Source: DAOTVY01 sp041082245 (GTDB taxonomy: Bacteria; Chloroflexota; Chloroflexia; DTKN01). Taken from it: DNA of 64,000 bases. Shown one piece after another: positions 6,673-15,122 of this stretch. Each line of letters starts with the position of its first letter. Position 1 is the stretch's first letter. The notes below the pieces were generated by a model. It had not been told where the DNA came from. It made no database searches and saw only the letters and a program-made list of their open reading frames with translations. The translations under genes and the position numbers were made by a program. The stretch spans positions 6,438-70,437 of the forward strand of contig JBDOIE010000110.1 in assembly GCA_041082245.1 (NCBI GenBank). The letters run 5' to 3'.

Positions 6673-9477
6673 CTATTTCAAGTCTCCCCAGGTCGGGCCC
6701 GTGTGCGCCTCCACCCGGAGCGGCGCAGCCAGCGGGTAGGCGCCTTCCATGATCTCGACCACCATGGGCGGTACGGTCTCTACCTCCTCCTCTGGCACCT
6801 CGAGCACCAGTTCGTCGTGCACCTGGAGGAGCATACGGCTTCGCAGTCCCTGCTCCTTGAGCGCTCGGTGCAGGCGCACCATTGCGATCTTGATAATGTC
6901 CGCCGCGCTCCCCTGGATCGGGGCGTTGATCGCTTCGCGCTCGGCGGCGGCACGGACGTTGCGGTTGCTGGCGTTCAGTTCGGGGATGTAACGCCGTCGT
7001 CCCAGGATCGTGGAGACGTAGCCCAGTCGCCGTCCTTCCTGTACGGTCTTTTCCAGGTAGCGCCGCACCGCGGGATAGCGCTGAAAATAGGTCGCGATAA
7101 AGCGCGCTGCTTCCTCCTGTTCGATCCCCAGCCGCTGGGCGAGTCCGTATTCGCTCATCCCATACATCAGGCCAAAGTTCACCGTCTTGGCCATACGGCG
7201 CTGCTCCGGCGTCACTTGATCCGTGGGCACACCGAAGAGGGTGGAAGCCGTGCTCGCGTGGATATCCTCGCCGCGAGCAAACGCCTCGAGCAGGCCCGGA
7301 TCGCCAGAAAGATGGGCGAGGATGCGCAGCTCCACCTGGGAGTAGTCGGCGGAAAGGAGCACCCAGCCGGGGTCCGCGATGAACGCGCGGCGTACTTGCT
7401 TCCCGATCTCCCCACGGACCGGGATGTTCTGCAGGTTGGGGTCGGACGAGGAGAGCCGGCCGGTTGCGGTGATCGTCTGGTTGAACGAAGTGTGCACCCG
7501 GCCCGTGCGCCGGTTGACGAGCAAGGGAAGTGCATCCACGTAGGTCGATTTGATCTTCGCCAACTCCCGGTAATTCAGCACCGCCTCGACGATCGGATGG
7601 GCCGAGCGGAGCTTTTCCAGGACATCGCTCGCGGTGGAGTATCCGCCCGACTTTAGCCGGCTGGTCGCCGTGGTGGGAAGGCCCAGTTCCTGGAACAGCA
7701 CCTCGCCGAGCTGCTGGGTAGAGTTGATATTGAAAGGGTGGCCGGCCAGGCGGTAGATTTCCCTCTCAAGGGCGACCATCTCTTCGTGCAGCTGGCGCGA
7801 CATCTCCTGCAGGAACGGGACGTCCAGCCGCACACCGGTGCGCTCCATCTCCAGCAGCACTTCGACCAGCGGCATCTCCAGGTCCGTGAAGAGGCGCAGC
7901 AGTTCCGGCTCTTCGGCCAGCCGCGCCGCGAGCACCTGCTGGAGGCGGCACGTCATATCCGCATCGGCACAGGCGTAGGGACCGACCTCCTCGATCGCCG
8001 CGCGGTCCATCGTGCGCTGCCCTTTCCCCTTCCCCAGGATGTCGCCGATCTCCTTCATCTGGACGCCCAGGTAGAGAAAAGCCAGGTTCTTGAGCCCTAC
8101 CGAGCGGTCAGCCCGCTGGGCCGCGCTCAGGGCCGCCTCCCCTTCTTCGCCCGAAAGCCCCGATCGTCCCCCAAGCAGGTAGGCGGCGATCATCGTGTCG
8201 AAGACAACACCTTGCACCGGAAGCCCATGCTCGAGGAGCACGAGCATATCGAACTTGGCGTGATGCGCATACTTGGGGATAGCCGGATCGCCCAGCAGTG
8301 GCGCCAACCGATCCCGCACCTCCTCCCAGGGGAGCTGGCCCGGGAGCGGCCGGCCAAGCGCGTCCCGGTGACCCACCGGGACGTACCAGGCCCGGCCATC
8401 CGGCACCGCGAAGGAAAGGCCCACAAGGTCTGCCTGGAGCGGCTGAAGCGAGGTCGTCTCCGTATCCAGGGCGAAAGGCCCCTTTCCGAGCGCCGCGAGC
8501 ATCTCCGCAAGCGCCTGCCGCTCACGCACGATGTGGTAGGCCGGAGGGGCCCCTTCGACCGAAAAAAGCGGCAACTGGCGTGTGGCCGCGGGCGCCTCAG
8601 CCTCCTTCCGTGGTTTCGGCAGGCGACTCAGGAGGCTGCGGAACTCCAGTTCGCGAAAGATCGCCAGGGCCGCTGACTCGTCGTAGAAGCCGAAACGGCT
8701 TTTCTCCAGGTCGAGTTTCACCGGAACGTCCGTACGGATCCTCGCGAGGTCCCGGCTGAGGAAGGCCTGGTCCCGGTGGGCCTCGAGCATCTTCCGGTAG
8801 CGTTCTGGAACCTGGTCCAGGTTGCGATAGACGCCGTCCAGGTCGCCGTATCGCACGACAAGCTCCTGCGCCGTCTTGTCGCCGATCCCGGGAACGCCCG
8901 GGATGTTGTCGGAGGGGTCGCCCTTGAGCGCCTTGAACTCGATGAGCTGTCGTGGGGAAAAGCCGTACCGTTCTTGTACTGCCTCCGGATCGTAACGGAG
9001 CGTATCCGCGTACTTGCGTCCGGGGACCAGCACGTGGGTCTGTTCGTCCACCAGCTGCAGCGCATCCGCGTCCCCGGTGACGATGAGCGTCTGCAGCCCG
9101 GCCTCCTTCGCCTGGCGGGCCAGCGTGCCGATCAGGTCATCCGCCTCGTAGCCATCCAGCCCGCAGACGCGGATGCCCAGCGCCTGGAGCACCTCTTCCG
9201 TGCGCGCAACCTGAGGGCGCAGGTCGTCGGGCATCTTCGCCCGATGTGCCTTGTACTCGGGATACAGGTCGTGACGGAAGGTCGGGCCCCGATCCATGCA
9301 GACGATCACATACTCGGGGTTTTCCTCGGCGAGCACCTTCAGCACGGTCGAGAGAAAGCCGTAGATGGCGTTCGTCGGTTCTCCCTTCGAGGTGATCATG
9401 GTTGCCGGGAGTGCATGGTAGGCCCGGTAGAGCAGGGCATGCCCGTCGATCAATACCAGCTTCGGACGCTCGGCCAT
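6673..9477 (-). CDS. polA: DNA polymerase I
   Basis: 934 residues from the ATG at 9477, which has GGAGGAGGTG at ideal spacing; upstream in-frame codons encode an Arg-rich stretch without a site. The 5'-3' exonuclease domain is at about 1-290 (LVLIDGHALLYRAY; DGYEADDLIGTLA; GVPGIGDKTA). The proofreading domain is at about 320-500 and the polymerase domain at about 540-934. Polymerase motif A is DYSQVELR, motif B RRMAKTVNFGLMYGM and motif C VHDELVLEVP. Proofreading residues are DTETT and the Tyr-Asp of YACADAD; at the ExoII site the usual Asn is His (AHHAKFD). It heads a three-gene minus-strand unit. Confidence 0.97.
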   Translation of the reverse strand: MAERPKLVLIDGHALLYRAYHALPATMITSKGEPTNAIYGFLSTVLKVLAEENPEYVIVCMDRGPTFRHDLYPEYKAHRAKMPDDLRPQVARTEEVLQALGIRVCGLDGYEADDLIGTLARQAKEAGLQTLIVTGDADALQLVDEQTHVLVPGRKYADTLRYDPEAVQERYGFSPRQLIEFKALKGDPSDNIPGVPGIGDKTAQELVVRYGDLDGVYRNLDQVPERYRKMLEAHRDQAFLSRDLARIRTDVPVKLDLEKSRFGFYDESAALAIFRELEFRSLLSRLPKPRKEAEAPAATRQLPLFSVEGAPPAYHIVRERQALAEMLAALGKGPFALDTETTSLQPLQADLVGLSFAVPDGRAWYVPVGHRDALGRPLPGQLPWEEVRDRLAPLLGDPAIPKYAHHAKFDMLVLLEHGLPVQGVVFDTMIAAYLLGGRSGLSGEEGEAALSAAQRADRSVGLKNLAFLYLGVQMKEIGDILGKGKGQRTMDRAAIEEVGPYACADADMTCRLQQVLAARLAEEPELLRLFTDLEMPLVEVLLEMERTGVRLDVPFLQEMSRQLHEEMVALEREIYRLAGHPFNINSTQQLGEVLFQELGLPTTATSRLKSGGYSTASDVLEKLRSAHPIVEAVLNYRELAKIKSTYVDALPLLVNRRTGRVHTSFNQTITATGRLSSSDPNLQNIPVRGEIGKQVRRAFIADPGWVLLSADYSQVELRILAHLSGDPGLLEAFARGEDIHASTASTLFGVPTDQVTPEQRRMAKTVNFGLMYGMSEYGLAQRLGIEQEEAARFIATYFQRYPAVRRYLEKTVQEGRRLGYVSTILGRRRYIPELNASNRNVRAAAEREAINAPIQGSAADIIKIAMVRLHRALKEQGLRSRMLLQVHDELVLEVPEEEVETVPPMVVEIMEGAYPLAAPLRVEAHTGPTWGDLK

Positions 9478-9508
9478 CGCGCACCTCCTCCGTCGACGGC
9501 GTAGCCGC

Positions 9509-9537
9509 ATTGTACACCATCGGTGAAGACCGCGCAA
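9509..9537 (-). promoter_or_regulatory. polA promoter
   Basis: On the minus strand TTGCGC (9532-9537), 17 bp, TACAAT (9509-9514). The predicted start of transcription is about 25 bp before the polA ATG. The same TTGCGC-17-bp arrangement is seen before ileS. Confidence 0.6.
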
Positions 9538-9551
9538 ACTGAGCTCCGCGC

Positions 9552-9579
9552 TTGACTTCCGCTGCCGTCTCGTTACAAT
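9552..9579 (+). promoter_or_regulatory. Promoter for the 9612 gene pair
   Basis: TTGACT (9552-9557), 16 bp, TACAAT (9574-9579), pointing away from polA. Transcription would start near 9586, about 25 bp before the GTG at 9612. Confidence 0.55.
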
Positions 9580-9611
9580 AGGGCCGTCAAGGATGGTGCA
9601 AGGCCATAAAG

Positions 9612-9848
9612 GTGCTGGTCAAACCTCGTATGGCCGCATGGTTGGCGCAGCGGCGCAAGGCCGAGGAACGGCTACGCCTGGAACGGCTGGAGAGGATGGA
9701 ACACCTCACGCCTGAGGAGTCTTTGCGGGCCTATCCTGCGCTGTGGGAATTTCGCCCCGCAACTCGCGTGGACATCCCCCCTTTGATCCGCGCAATGCGG
9801 AAGGCCGCCGACGCGTTGAACCGGAGGAAGACCCGTGGGTCTCCTTGA
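9612..9848 (+). CDS. Small basic protein, likely partner of the adjacent nucleotidyltransferase remnant
   Basis: 78 residues from GTG 9612 (an internal ATG at 9630 is an alternative). It is rich in Arg, Glu and Leu, with a central ERLERMEHLTPEESLRAY helix and a basic tail. I do not recognise a named family. Short proteins of this build often precede a nucleotidyl-transferase-like gene as a two-gene toxin-antitoxin-like module. Here the 3' end overlaps the start of exactly such a reading frame by 14 bp. It has its own promoter. Whether it still works without an intact partner is unknown. Confidence 0.5.
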   Translation: MLVKPRMAAWLAQRRKAEERLRLERLERMEHLTPEESLRAYPALWEFRPATRVDIPPLIRAMRKAADALNRRKTRGSP

Positions 9849-10011
9849 CGCGGCCCGGCAGGTAGCGGAGCTTCTCGCGCAGCGACGCATCCCACAAGCC
9901 TGGATCGGCGGCCTTGCGCTCCGGCATTGGGGCGAACCTCGCCTGAGCTACGAAATGGCTTTCCGGCTTCAGGGAAGTGACAGAGGAGCACGATCCTCTG
10001 GCGCTATTTGA
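9835..10011 (+). pseudogene. Remnant of a nucleotidyltransferase-fold (MNT/AbiEii-like) gene
   Basis: A GTG-initiated 58-codon frame reads GLLDAARQVAELLAQRR, then AWIGGLALRHWGEPRLS. The motif IGGLAL-x2-WGEPRL is the first block of small nucleotidyltransferases found in toxin-antitoxin pairs. In intact members it leads into TRDVDLT with the catalytic aspartates. Here that block is missing and the frame stops after about 20 unrelated residues. Another frame stays open past the stop, consistent with a frameshift or deletion near 9950. I therefore call it a decayed copy. It may alternatively be a much shortened product. Confidence 0.55.
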
Positions 10012-10053
10012 GCACTGTCTGCACGAGGCGTCTGGGTCAGCGCAAGAACAGCC

Positions 10054-11727
10054 GTGGAACCATCTTTCGAGCAAGTGCGCCGTGCAATCCGCGAGTGCCT
10101 GCGCAAGGGAGAAAAGGAACAGGCACTGGTCACGGTAGAAGCTTTCCTTAAGAAGGCACCGGATAGCGTCCCTGCCCTGATCTGGTATGCCGGCCTTACG
10201 CCCGACCTGGAAAAGGGCATCCAGGCACTGGAGCGCGTTCTCGAACTCGACCCGCAGAATCCGCGTGCCCGCGCTGGGCTTCAGGACCTGCGCGCGCGGC
10301 TCGCCAGCATACGTCCCACGGAGGAACCCCCTGCACAGGAGGACGGCGAGCTGGCGGCCTCGACCGGTATCCCGGCCCCAGCGGCTGGCGCGGAGTCGCT
10401 CATTGGCGCTACGGTGCACGGGGACGAGGTGATCGCATTCGCCGAAAGCCTGATCTGGCCGTTCCGGGGGCTAAACCGCCCCATCGGAGAGCTGCTGAAG
10501 GAAGGCAATATCCGAGACAAGGACCTCGCCTGGGCCGGCGGGAACGCGCGCGATCCCCGCCTGCGGTGGGCAGCGGGCATCCTTCTGCGCCGCAGCGAGC
10601 TCCGGGGGAAAGAATTCCCGGTGGATGCCGCCCGGACGGCGGTGTGGCCGTTCCGGGGGTTGAACCGGCCTATCGGCGAGCTTGTAGCCGCAGGCACGGT
10701 GCGACTGGAGGATCTGGCATACGCCCTGCTCCAGGGAAGGGAGGCTTCCCTGCGTTGCGCCGCCGCAGTGGTGGGGTATGCAATCGTGCGCGGCAGCGCG
10801 CAGTGCATGCCCGCCAAGGAAGCGAAGAGCGAGCGCGTGCCGGAGCGGCCTGTGGAAGCCGCGCCCGGCAAACCGCTGGCACAGGGCGCGACGCACGTGT
10901 CAGCGGCGGGGCGTGCCCGTCCCCAGGAAGAAGCCGCTGTGGAAGCACCGCCTCCGGGCCGCCTGGAGGTCGTTCTGGAGAGCGGGTACCTCGAAAAGCA
11001 ACAGCGAGCCCACCGGGAGAAGCGCAAAAGGATCATCAGATGGGTGCTGATGCTTCTCGCCCCGCTTGCATTCGTGACGATGTTGAGCGGTATCCTGCTC
11101 CCCACGCGTAAGGTGCCTCTACACATCGCTGTCGCTCTGCTGTTTGCCCTGTGGGTGATCGAAGGCTTGCTCGATCGGACCATCGTGCCGATCGTGAACC
11201 GACTCAGGAGGGAAGAAGAGGCCTACGCGCGCGGCAGGGCGGCCGAGGATCGGTTGGCGGCGCTGTTGAGCAAGCATTTGGACTCCGCCTGGACGCTCTT
11301 TCGCAACGTCGTCCTTCCCGGCCGGCCGGACGATATCGACGCGGTCCTGCTCGGACCACGCGGCCTGTACGCGCTGGAGGTGAAGGCCTACAGCGGGTTG
11401 TACCGCAATGTGGGAGAGCGGTGGGAATACCGCCACGGGCGATTCTGGCGAGAGGCCGACGAAAACCCGACCGCGCAGGCCCTTGGGAACGCCGCGCGGC
11501 TCCGGGATTACCTGCGCGAGATCGTGGGAACGGAGGTCTGGGTGGAACCGCGCGTCGTCTGGGGCGGAAACCACCGGGTGGTCTTCGAGCAGTCGCGGGT
11601 GCGCATCTGGGAACTGGGACGACCCGATTACTGGCTCCGCGAGCTTTGCAACGGGAAGCCTCTGCCGAAAGAGACGGTCGAACGCATCCGGGTCGCCCTG
11701 AGGGCGGTCTGCTCCACGTTGCGGTGA
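10054..11727 (+). CDS. TPR / duplicated WPFRGLNRPIGEL repeat / two-TM / NERD-nuclease-domain protein
   Basis: 557 residues from GTG 10054. Residues about 1-85 look like TPR helices (LERVLELDPQNPRARAGLQ). Residues about 130-260 hold a duplicated unit: IWPFRGLNRPIGELLKEG...DLAWA, then VWPFRGLNRPIGELVAAG...DLAYA. Two membrane segments lie at about 330-375 (IIRWVLMLLAPLAFVTMLSG; IAVALLFALWVIEGLL). The C-terminus (about 400-520) is a NERD domain with DDIDAVLLGPRGLYALEVKAY, the Asp and Glu-x-Lys of the nuclease-like core. NERD proteins are predicted DNA/RNA-processing or signalling proteins. I do not recognise the repeat. No partner gene is adjacent. Confidence 0.75.
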   Translation: MEPSFEQVRRAIRECLRKGEKEQALVTVEAFLKKAPDSVPALIWYAGLTPDLEKGIQALERVLELDPQNPRARAGLQDLRARLASIRPTEEPPAQEDGELAASTGIPAPAAGAESLIGATVHGDEVIAFAESLIWPFRGLNRPIGELLKEGNIRDKDLAWAGGNARDPRLRWAAGILLRRSELRGKEFPVDAARTAVWPFRGLNRPIGELVAAGTVRLEDLAYALLQGREASLRCAAAVVGYAIVRGSAQCMPAKEAKSERVPERPVEAAPGKPLAQGATHVSAAGRARPQEEAAVEAPPPGRLEVVLESGYLEKQQRAHREKRKRIIRWVLMLLAPLAFVTMLSGILLPTRKVPLHIAVALLFALWVIEGLLDRTIVPIVNRLRREEEAYARGRAAEDRLAALLSKHLDSAWTLFRNVVLPGRPDDIDAVLLGPRGLYALEVKAYSGLYRNVGERWEYRHGRFWREADENPTAQALGNAARLRDYLREIVGTEVWVEPRVVWGGNHRVVFEQSRVRIWELGRPDYWLRELCNGKPLPKETVERIRVALRAVCSTLR

Positions 11728-11747
11728 ACCGTCGATGCTCGAGGTTG

Positions 11748-11756
11748 TGCTATAAT
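11748..11756 (+). promoter_or_regulatory. Extended -10 promoter before the NMT1-type ABC operon
   Basis: TGC directly followed by TATAAT (11751-11756), an extended -10 element with no good -35. Transcription would start near 11763, upstream of the hairpin at 11787-11818. Confidence 0.5.
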
Positions 11757-11786
11757 TGCTATGCCAGCATGTCTAGCCCGTGAGAG

Positions 11787-11826
11787 GGGCACCCAGCTGG
11801 GTTTCCGGCTGGGTGCCCGTTCTTTT
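11787..11826 (+). terminator. Strong hairpin with T-rich tail ahead of the ABC operon
   Basis: GGGCACCCAGC (11787-11797) and GCTGGGTGCCC (11808-11818) form a perfect 11-bp stem with a 10-nt loop, followed by GTTCTTTT. It can end the transcript of the NERD gene. Because a TATAAT lies upstream of it, it could also act as an attenuator in the leader of the ABC operon, or make a roughly 60-nt RNA. Confidence 0.65.
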
Positions 11827-11846
11827 AGCAGAAGGAGGAAACTGAA

Positions 11847-12806
11847 ATGGCCAGGACATTGAGCGTCCTTGCGCTCTGTATGCTGCTCGTCGCCGCCTGC
11901 GGGCGGACTCAGCCGGCCGGGCCGGTACAGATCGGCGTGCGTACCGCCAACGACCATGTCCCGTTCTACATCGCCGACAAAGAAGCGCTCTACCGGCAGG
12001 TCGGCCTCGAAGCGACCGTGCGCCTCATCCCCAGCAACACCGAGATCGTGGAGGCGCTCCAGCGCGGCGACCTCCAGATCGGCGCGATCCCCGTGACCAC
12101 CGCCATCACTGCGATCGACCACGGCGCGGACCTCCGGATCGTCGCGATGACCGGGCGCGGCAGCGACGGTCTCCTGGTGCGCCGCGACAGCGGCATTACA
12201 AGCTGGGAAGACCTGAGAGGGAAACGCATCGCGACGATCCGCGCCTCTATCCTGGACGTGCTCTTGCTTCAGGCGCTCGAAACACACGGCTTGGACCCCA
12301 GCCGCGACGTGACGCTTGTGTACTTCCAGAAGCTCGGGGATATGATCAGCGCCCTCAAGACGGGCCAGGTCGATGCTACCTCGAACACCGAGCCGTTTAT
12401 GACCGACGCCGTCCGCCAGGGATGGGGCCATATCCTTGGGTACTACACCGAGCAGTGGCCGGACCATCCTTGCTGCGTGGTCGTAGCGCGCGGCGACCTG
12501 CTGAGGCAGCACCCGGAGACGGTCGAACGGGTGCTCAGGGCGCACATCCAGGCCGTGGAACGGGCGTGTACGGACCGCGCCTACGCCGCCCGGGTGATCG
12601 TGGAATACCTGCAGGCGTTCAATCCGGAGCTGGTAGAAGCCTCCCTGGCCCCGGAGAAGATGCGGGTGGACTATCACCTCACCCAGGAAGAGATCGCCCG
12701 TATGGCGGAACTGATGTACCGACAGGGGTTGTTGGAACATCCTCCGGAAGAGACCCAGTTCACCGACCTGGGTCCGCTCCAGCGCGTGATGGGGGAACAG
12801 AAATGA
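11847..12806 (+). CDS. ABC transporter substrate-binding lipoprotein, NMT1/SsuA-type
   Basis: 319 residues. An N-terminal signal with the lipobox LVAAC (Cys about residue 18) marks a lipid-anchored binding protein. IGVRTANDHVPFYIADKEALYRQVGLEA is the usual first block of the nitrate/sulfonate/pyrimidine-precursor (NMT1/SsuA/ThiY) family, and the EDLRGKRIAT block follows. An AAGGAGG site precedes the ATG. The stop overlaps the permease start (ATGA). The ligand cannot be read from the sequence: taurine or sulfonates, nitrate, thiamine precursors or aromatic acids are all possible. Confidence 0.85.
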   Translation: MARTLSVLALCMLLVAACGRTQPAGPVQIGVRTANDHVPFYIADKEALYRQVGLEATVRLIPSNTEIVEALQRGDLQIGAIPVTTAITAIDHGADLRIVAMTGRGSDGLLVRRDSGITSWEDLRGKRIATIRASILDVLLLQALETHGLDPSRDVTLVYFQKLGDMISALKTGQVDATSNTEPFMTDAVRQGWGHILGYYTEQWPDHPCCVVVARGDLLRQHPETVERVLRAHIQAVERACTDRAYAARVIVEYLQAFNPELVEASLAPEKMRVDYHLTQEEIARMAELMYRQGLLEHPPEETQFTDLGPLQRVMGEQK

Positions 12807-13582
12807 AGCGTCAGGCGGAATGGCGTGGGGGCCTGCTCCTCGCGGTCCTGCTGATCGCTTGGGAGGTGATCCCCCGGCTGGGGTGGGTCGACCCGCTCCT
12901 CCTGCCGCCCTTTTCGCGCGTGGGCACCCGCCTGCTCACGCTGGCCGTCTCGGGCGAGCTCGTGCAGCACGCCGCGGCGAGCCTGGGGCGGGTGCTCACG
13001 GGCTACGGCCTGGCGCTGGCTGTGGCCCTGCCCCTGGGGTTCCTCCTGGGGTTGAGCGAGCCGGCCGAGCAGTTTGCCCGCCTGACGGTACAGCTCCTGC
13101 GGCCGCTTTCTCCCCCGGCATGGATCCCGCTCGCCATCCTCTGGTTCGGCATCGGCAACGCACCGGCGATCTTTATCATCTTCGTGGGGACATTCCTCAC
13201 CCTGCTTACCGGGACGATCGCCGCCGTACGGGGCGTAGATCGGCGCCTGGTGCAGGCGGCACGCACCCTGGGATGCAGCCGTCGGAGTGCCATCCTGCGC
13301 GTGGTGCTGCCCGCGGCGCTGCCGGAGCTGCTCACACTGGTGCGCCTCGGGCTCGGGCTGGCTTGGATGTGCGTGATGGCTGCGGAAATGGTCGCGGTTT
13401 CGCGAGGGCTGGGTTTCCTGATGCTGGAAGCCCGCAATCTCTTCCGCACCGACACCGTCCTGGCCGGCATGCTCACCGTGGGGTGCCTGGGACTGCTCCT
13501 GGACGGGATATTGCGCCTTGTGCAGGCGCGCCTCCTGCGGTGGCAGGTCGGGAGGAGGGCCTATGAAATGCCTGGAGATTGA
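12803..13582 (+). CDS. ABC transporter permease, SsuC/TauC-type
   Basis: 259 residues from the ATG that overlaps the upstream stop. Several membrane segments are visible (LLLAVLLIAWEVIPRLG; YGLALAVALPLGFLLGL; GNAPAIFIIFVGTFLTLLTG). The EAA-type loop that contacts the ATPase is AARTLGCSRRSAILRVVLPAALPELLT. It forms the membrane channel of the same importer as the flanking binding protein and ATPase. The last 20 bp overlap the ATPase gene. Confidence 0.9.
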   Translation: MKRQAEWRGGLLLAVLLIAWEVIPRLGWVDPLLLPPFSRVGTRLLTLAVSGELVQHAAASLGRVLTGYGLALAVALPLGFLLGLSEPAEQFARLTVQLLRPLSPPAWIPLAILWFGIGNAPAIFIIFVGTFLTLLTGTIAAVRGVDRRLVQAARTLGCSRRSAILRVVLPAALPELLTLVRLGLGLAWMCVMAAEMVAVSRGLGFLMLEARNLFRTDTVLAGMLTVGCLGLLLDGILRLVQARLLRWQVGRRAYEMPGD

Positions 13583-14303
13583 GGCCCTCTCCAAGGTCTA
13601 CCCCGGCCCGGACGGGCCCATCGAGGCGATCCGGCGCGTGGACCTCGCGGTGCGCGAAGGCGACTTTGTGGCGATCGTGGGGCCCAGCGGGTGCGGCAAG
13701 AGCACGCTCCTGCAGATCGTTGCCGGGCTCGAGCGGCCGACGAGCGGTCGGGTTCTGTTCCGGGGCCAGCCGGTTCGCGGGAGCAGCCACGAGCGCACGC
13801 TGATCTTCCAGGAGAGTGCCCTGTTCCCATGGCTCACGGCCCAGGGGAACATCGAGTTCGGCCTGCGCAACCTGGGCCTGGCGGCGGCGGAGCGTCGGGC
13901 CCGTGCCCGGGAGGCGCTGCGGTGGCTCGGGCTGGAGGCGTTCGCCGGCCTGTACCCGCACCAGCTGTCCGGGGGGATGCAGCAGCGCGTCGCGCTCGCC
14001 CGGGCTCTGGCGGTCGATCCCGCCCTGCTGCTGATGGACGAGCCGTTCGCCGCCCTGGATGCCCTGACCCGCCGGCGCCTGCAGGAGGAGGTGCGCCGCA
14101 TCCAGGAGGAACGCCGGCAGACGGTGCTGCTGGTCACCCACAGCGTCCGGGAGGCGCTCTCCCTGGCCGACCAGGTCGTCGTGCTGAGCGGCCGGCCGGC
14201 CGTGGTTCGCACGACCATGCCCATCCCGCACCCGCTCTCTCCCAGCGCGCTTGTGGAGTGGGAGGAAGCCATCCATCGCTACCTGATGGATGAGTTGTGC
14301 TAG
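13563..14303 (+). CDS. ABC transporter ATP-binding protein, SsuB/TauB-type
   Basis: 246 residues. Walker A is GPSGCGKST, the signature LSGGMQQRVALARAL, Walker B ALLLMDEPF, and the switch His is in VTHSVREAL. The FQESALFPWLTAQGN Q-loop context is typical of the nitrate/sulfonate/taurine importer ATPases. GGGAGGAGG precedes the ATG, which lies inside the permease gene, so the three genes form a tightly coupled operon. An extended -10 element for the next gene sits at its 3' end. Confidence 0.92.
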   Translation: MKCLEIEALSKVYPGPDGPIEAIRRVDLAVREGDFVAIVGPSGCGKSTLLQIVAGLERPTSGRVLFRGQPVRGSSHERTLIFQESALFPWLTAQGNIEFGLRNLGLAAAERRARAREALRWLGLEAFAGLYPHQLSGGMQQRVALARALAVDPALLLMDEPFAALDALTRRRLQEEVRRIQEERRQTVLLVTHSVREALSLADQVVVLSGRPAVVRTTMPIPHPLSPSALVEWEEAIHRYLMDELC

Positions 14304-14306
14304 AAT
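14298..14306 (+). promoter_or_regulatory. Extended -10 promoter for the SDR gene
   Basis: TGC-TAGAAT overlaps the stop codon of the ABC ATPase, about 33 bp before the SDR ATG. It is very similar to the TTGTGCTATAAT element before the ABC operon. Confidence 0.4.
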
Positions 14307-14338
14307 GGCCGGTGACGGGCTTACGAAAGGAGGTCGGC

Positions 14339-15100
14339 ATGCGCCTCGCAGGTAAGGTAGCCCTGATCACGGGGGGCACGTCGGGCATCGGCCGGGCCAC
14401 GGCGCTCCTGTTCGCGCGAGAAGGTGCGCGGGTAGCGATCGTCGGCCGGAACGAGGAACGCGGCCGGCAGGTCGTCGAAGAGATCCGCGCAAACGGAGGA
14501 GAAGCGCGCTTTGTGCCCGGTGATGTCCGGGTGGCCGACGATTGCCGGCGCGCGGTGGAGGAAACGGTGCGCGCCTTCGGCCGGCTGGACATCCTCTTCA
14601 ACAACGCCGGGGTTTTCGTCCCGAACACCGTGGTGGAGTGCAGCGAGGAGGAGTGGGATCTCCAGCTGGACGTCAACCTGAAGGGCGCTTTCCTGATGTC
14701 CAAGTACGCCCTTCCGGTGATGATTGCCCAGGGTAGCGGGGTGATCATCCACAACGCCTCCGGCTGGGGCCTGGTGGGAGGCGATCGCGCGGCCGCGTAC
14801 TGTGCCGCAAAAGGGGGGCTTGTGCTCCTCACGAAGGCCATGGCGATCGACCACGGGCCCCAGGGGATCCGCGTGAACTGCGTCTGTCCCGGGGACACAG
14901 ACACCCCGATGCTGCTCGAGGACGCCCGCATGCGGGGGATGTCGTGGGATGCATACCTCGCCGCAGCATCCAACCGGCCATTGCGACGGATCGGCCGACC
15001 GGAGGAGGTGGCGCAGGCCGTGCTGTTCCTCGCCTCCGATGACGCGTCCTACATCACAGGCGCCGTGCTCGCCGTCGACGGCGGAGGTACGGCCGATTGA
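14339..15100 (+). CDS. Short-chain dehydrogenase/reductase
   Basis: 253 residues, the classical SDR length. The cofactor motif is TGGTSGIG near residue 12, NNAG near residue 90, and the catalytic residues are the Ser of NASGWG with Tyr-x3-Lys in YCAAK. SRN-type basic residues after beta-2 (VGRNEERG) leave NAD versus NADP preference open. The C-terminal YITGAVLAVDGGGT is typical. GAAAGGAGGT precedes the ATG at 14339. The true substrate is unknown. It may share the ABC operon's transcript or use its own promoter. Confidence 0.9.
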   Translation: MRLAGKVALITGGTSGIGRATALLFAREGARVAIVGRNEERGRQVVEEIRANGGEARFVPGDVRVADDCRRAVEETVRAFGRLDILFNNAGVFVPNTVVECSEEEWDLQLDVNLKGAFLMSKYALPVMIAQGSGVIIHNASGWGLVGGDRAAAYCAAKGGLVLLTKAMAIDHGPQGIRVNCVCPGDTDTPMLLEDARMRGMSWDAYLAAASNRPLRRIGRPEEVAQAVLFLASDDASYITGAVLAVDGGGTAD

Positions 15101-15122
15101 CAGCCGGAATCAGGAGGTCGCC

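Noticed and set aside
11756..11846. TPP riboswitch before the NMT1-type operon
   Set aside because: NMT1-type binding proteins can be thiamine-related, but the leader lacks the conserved CUGAGA and other TPP elements; only a terminator-like hairpin is present.
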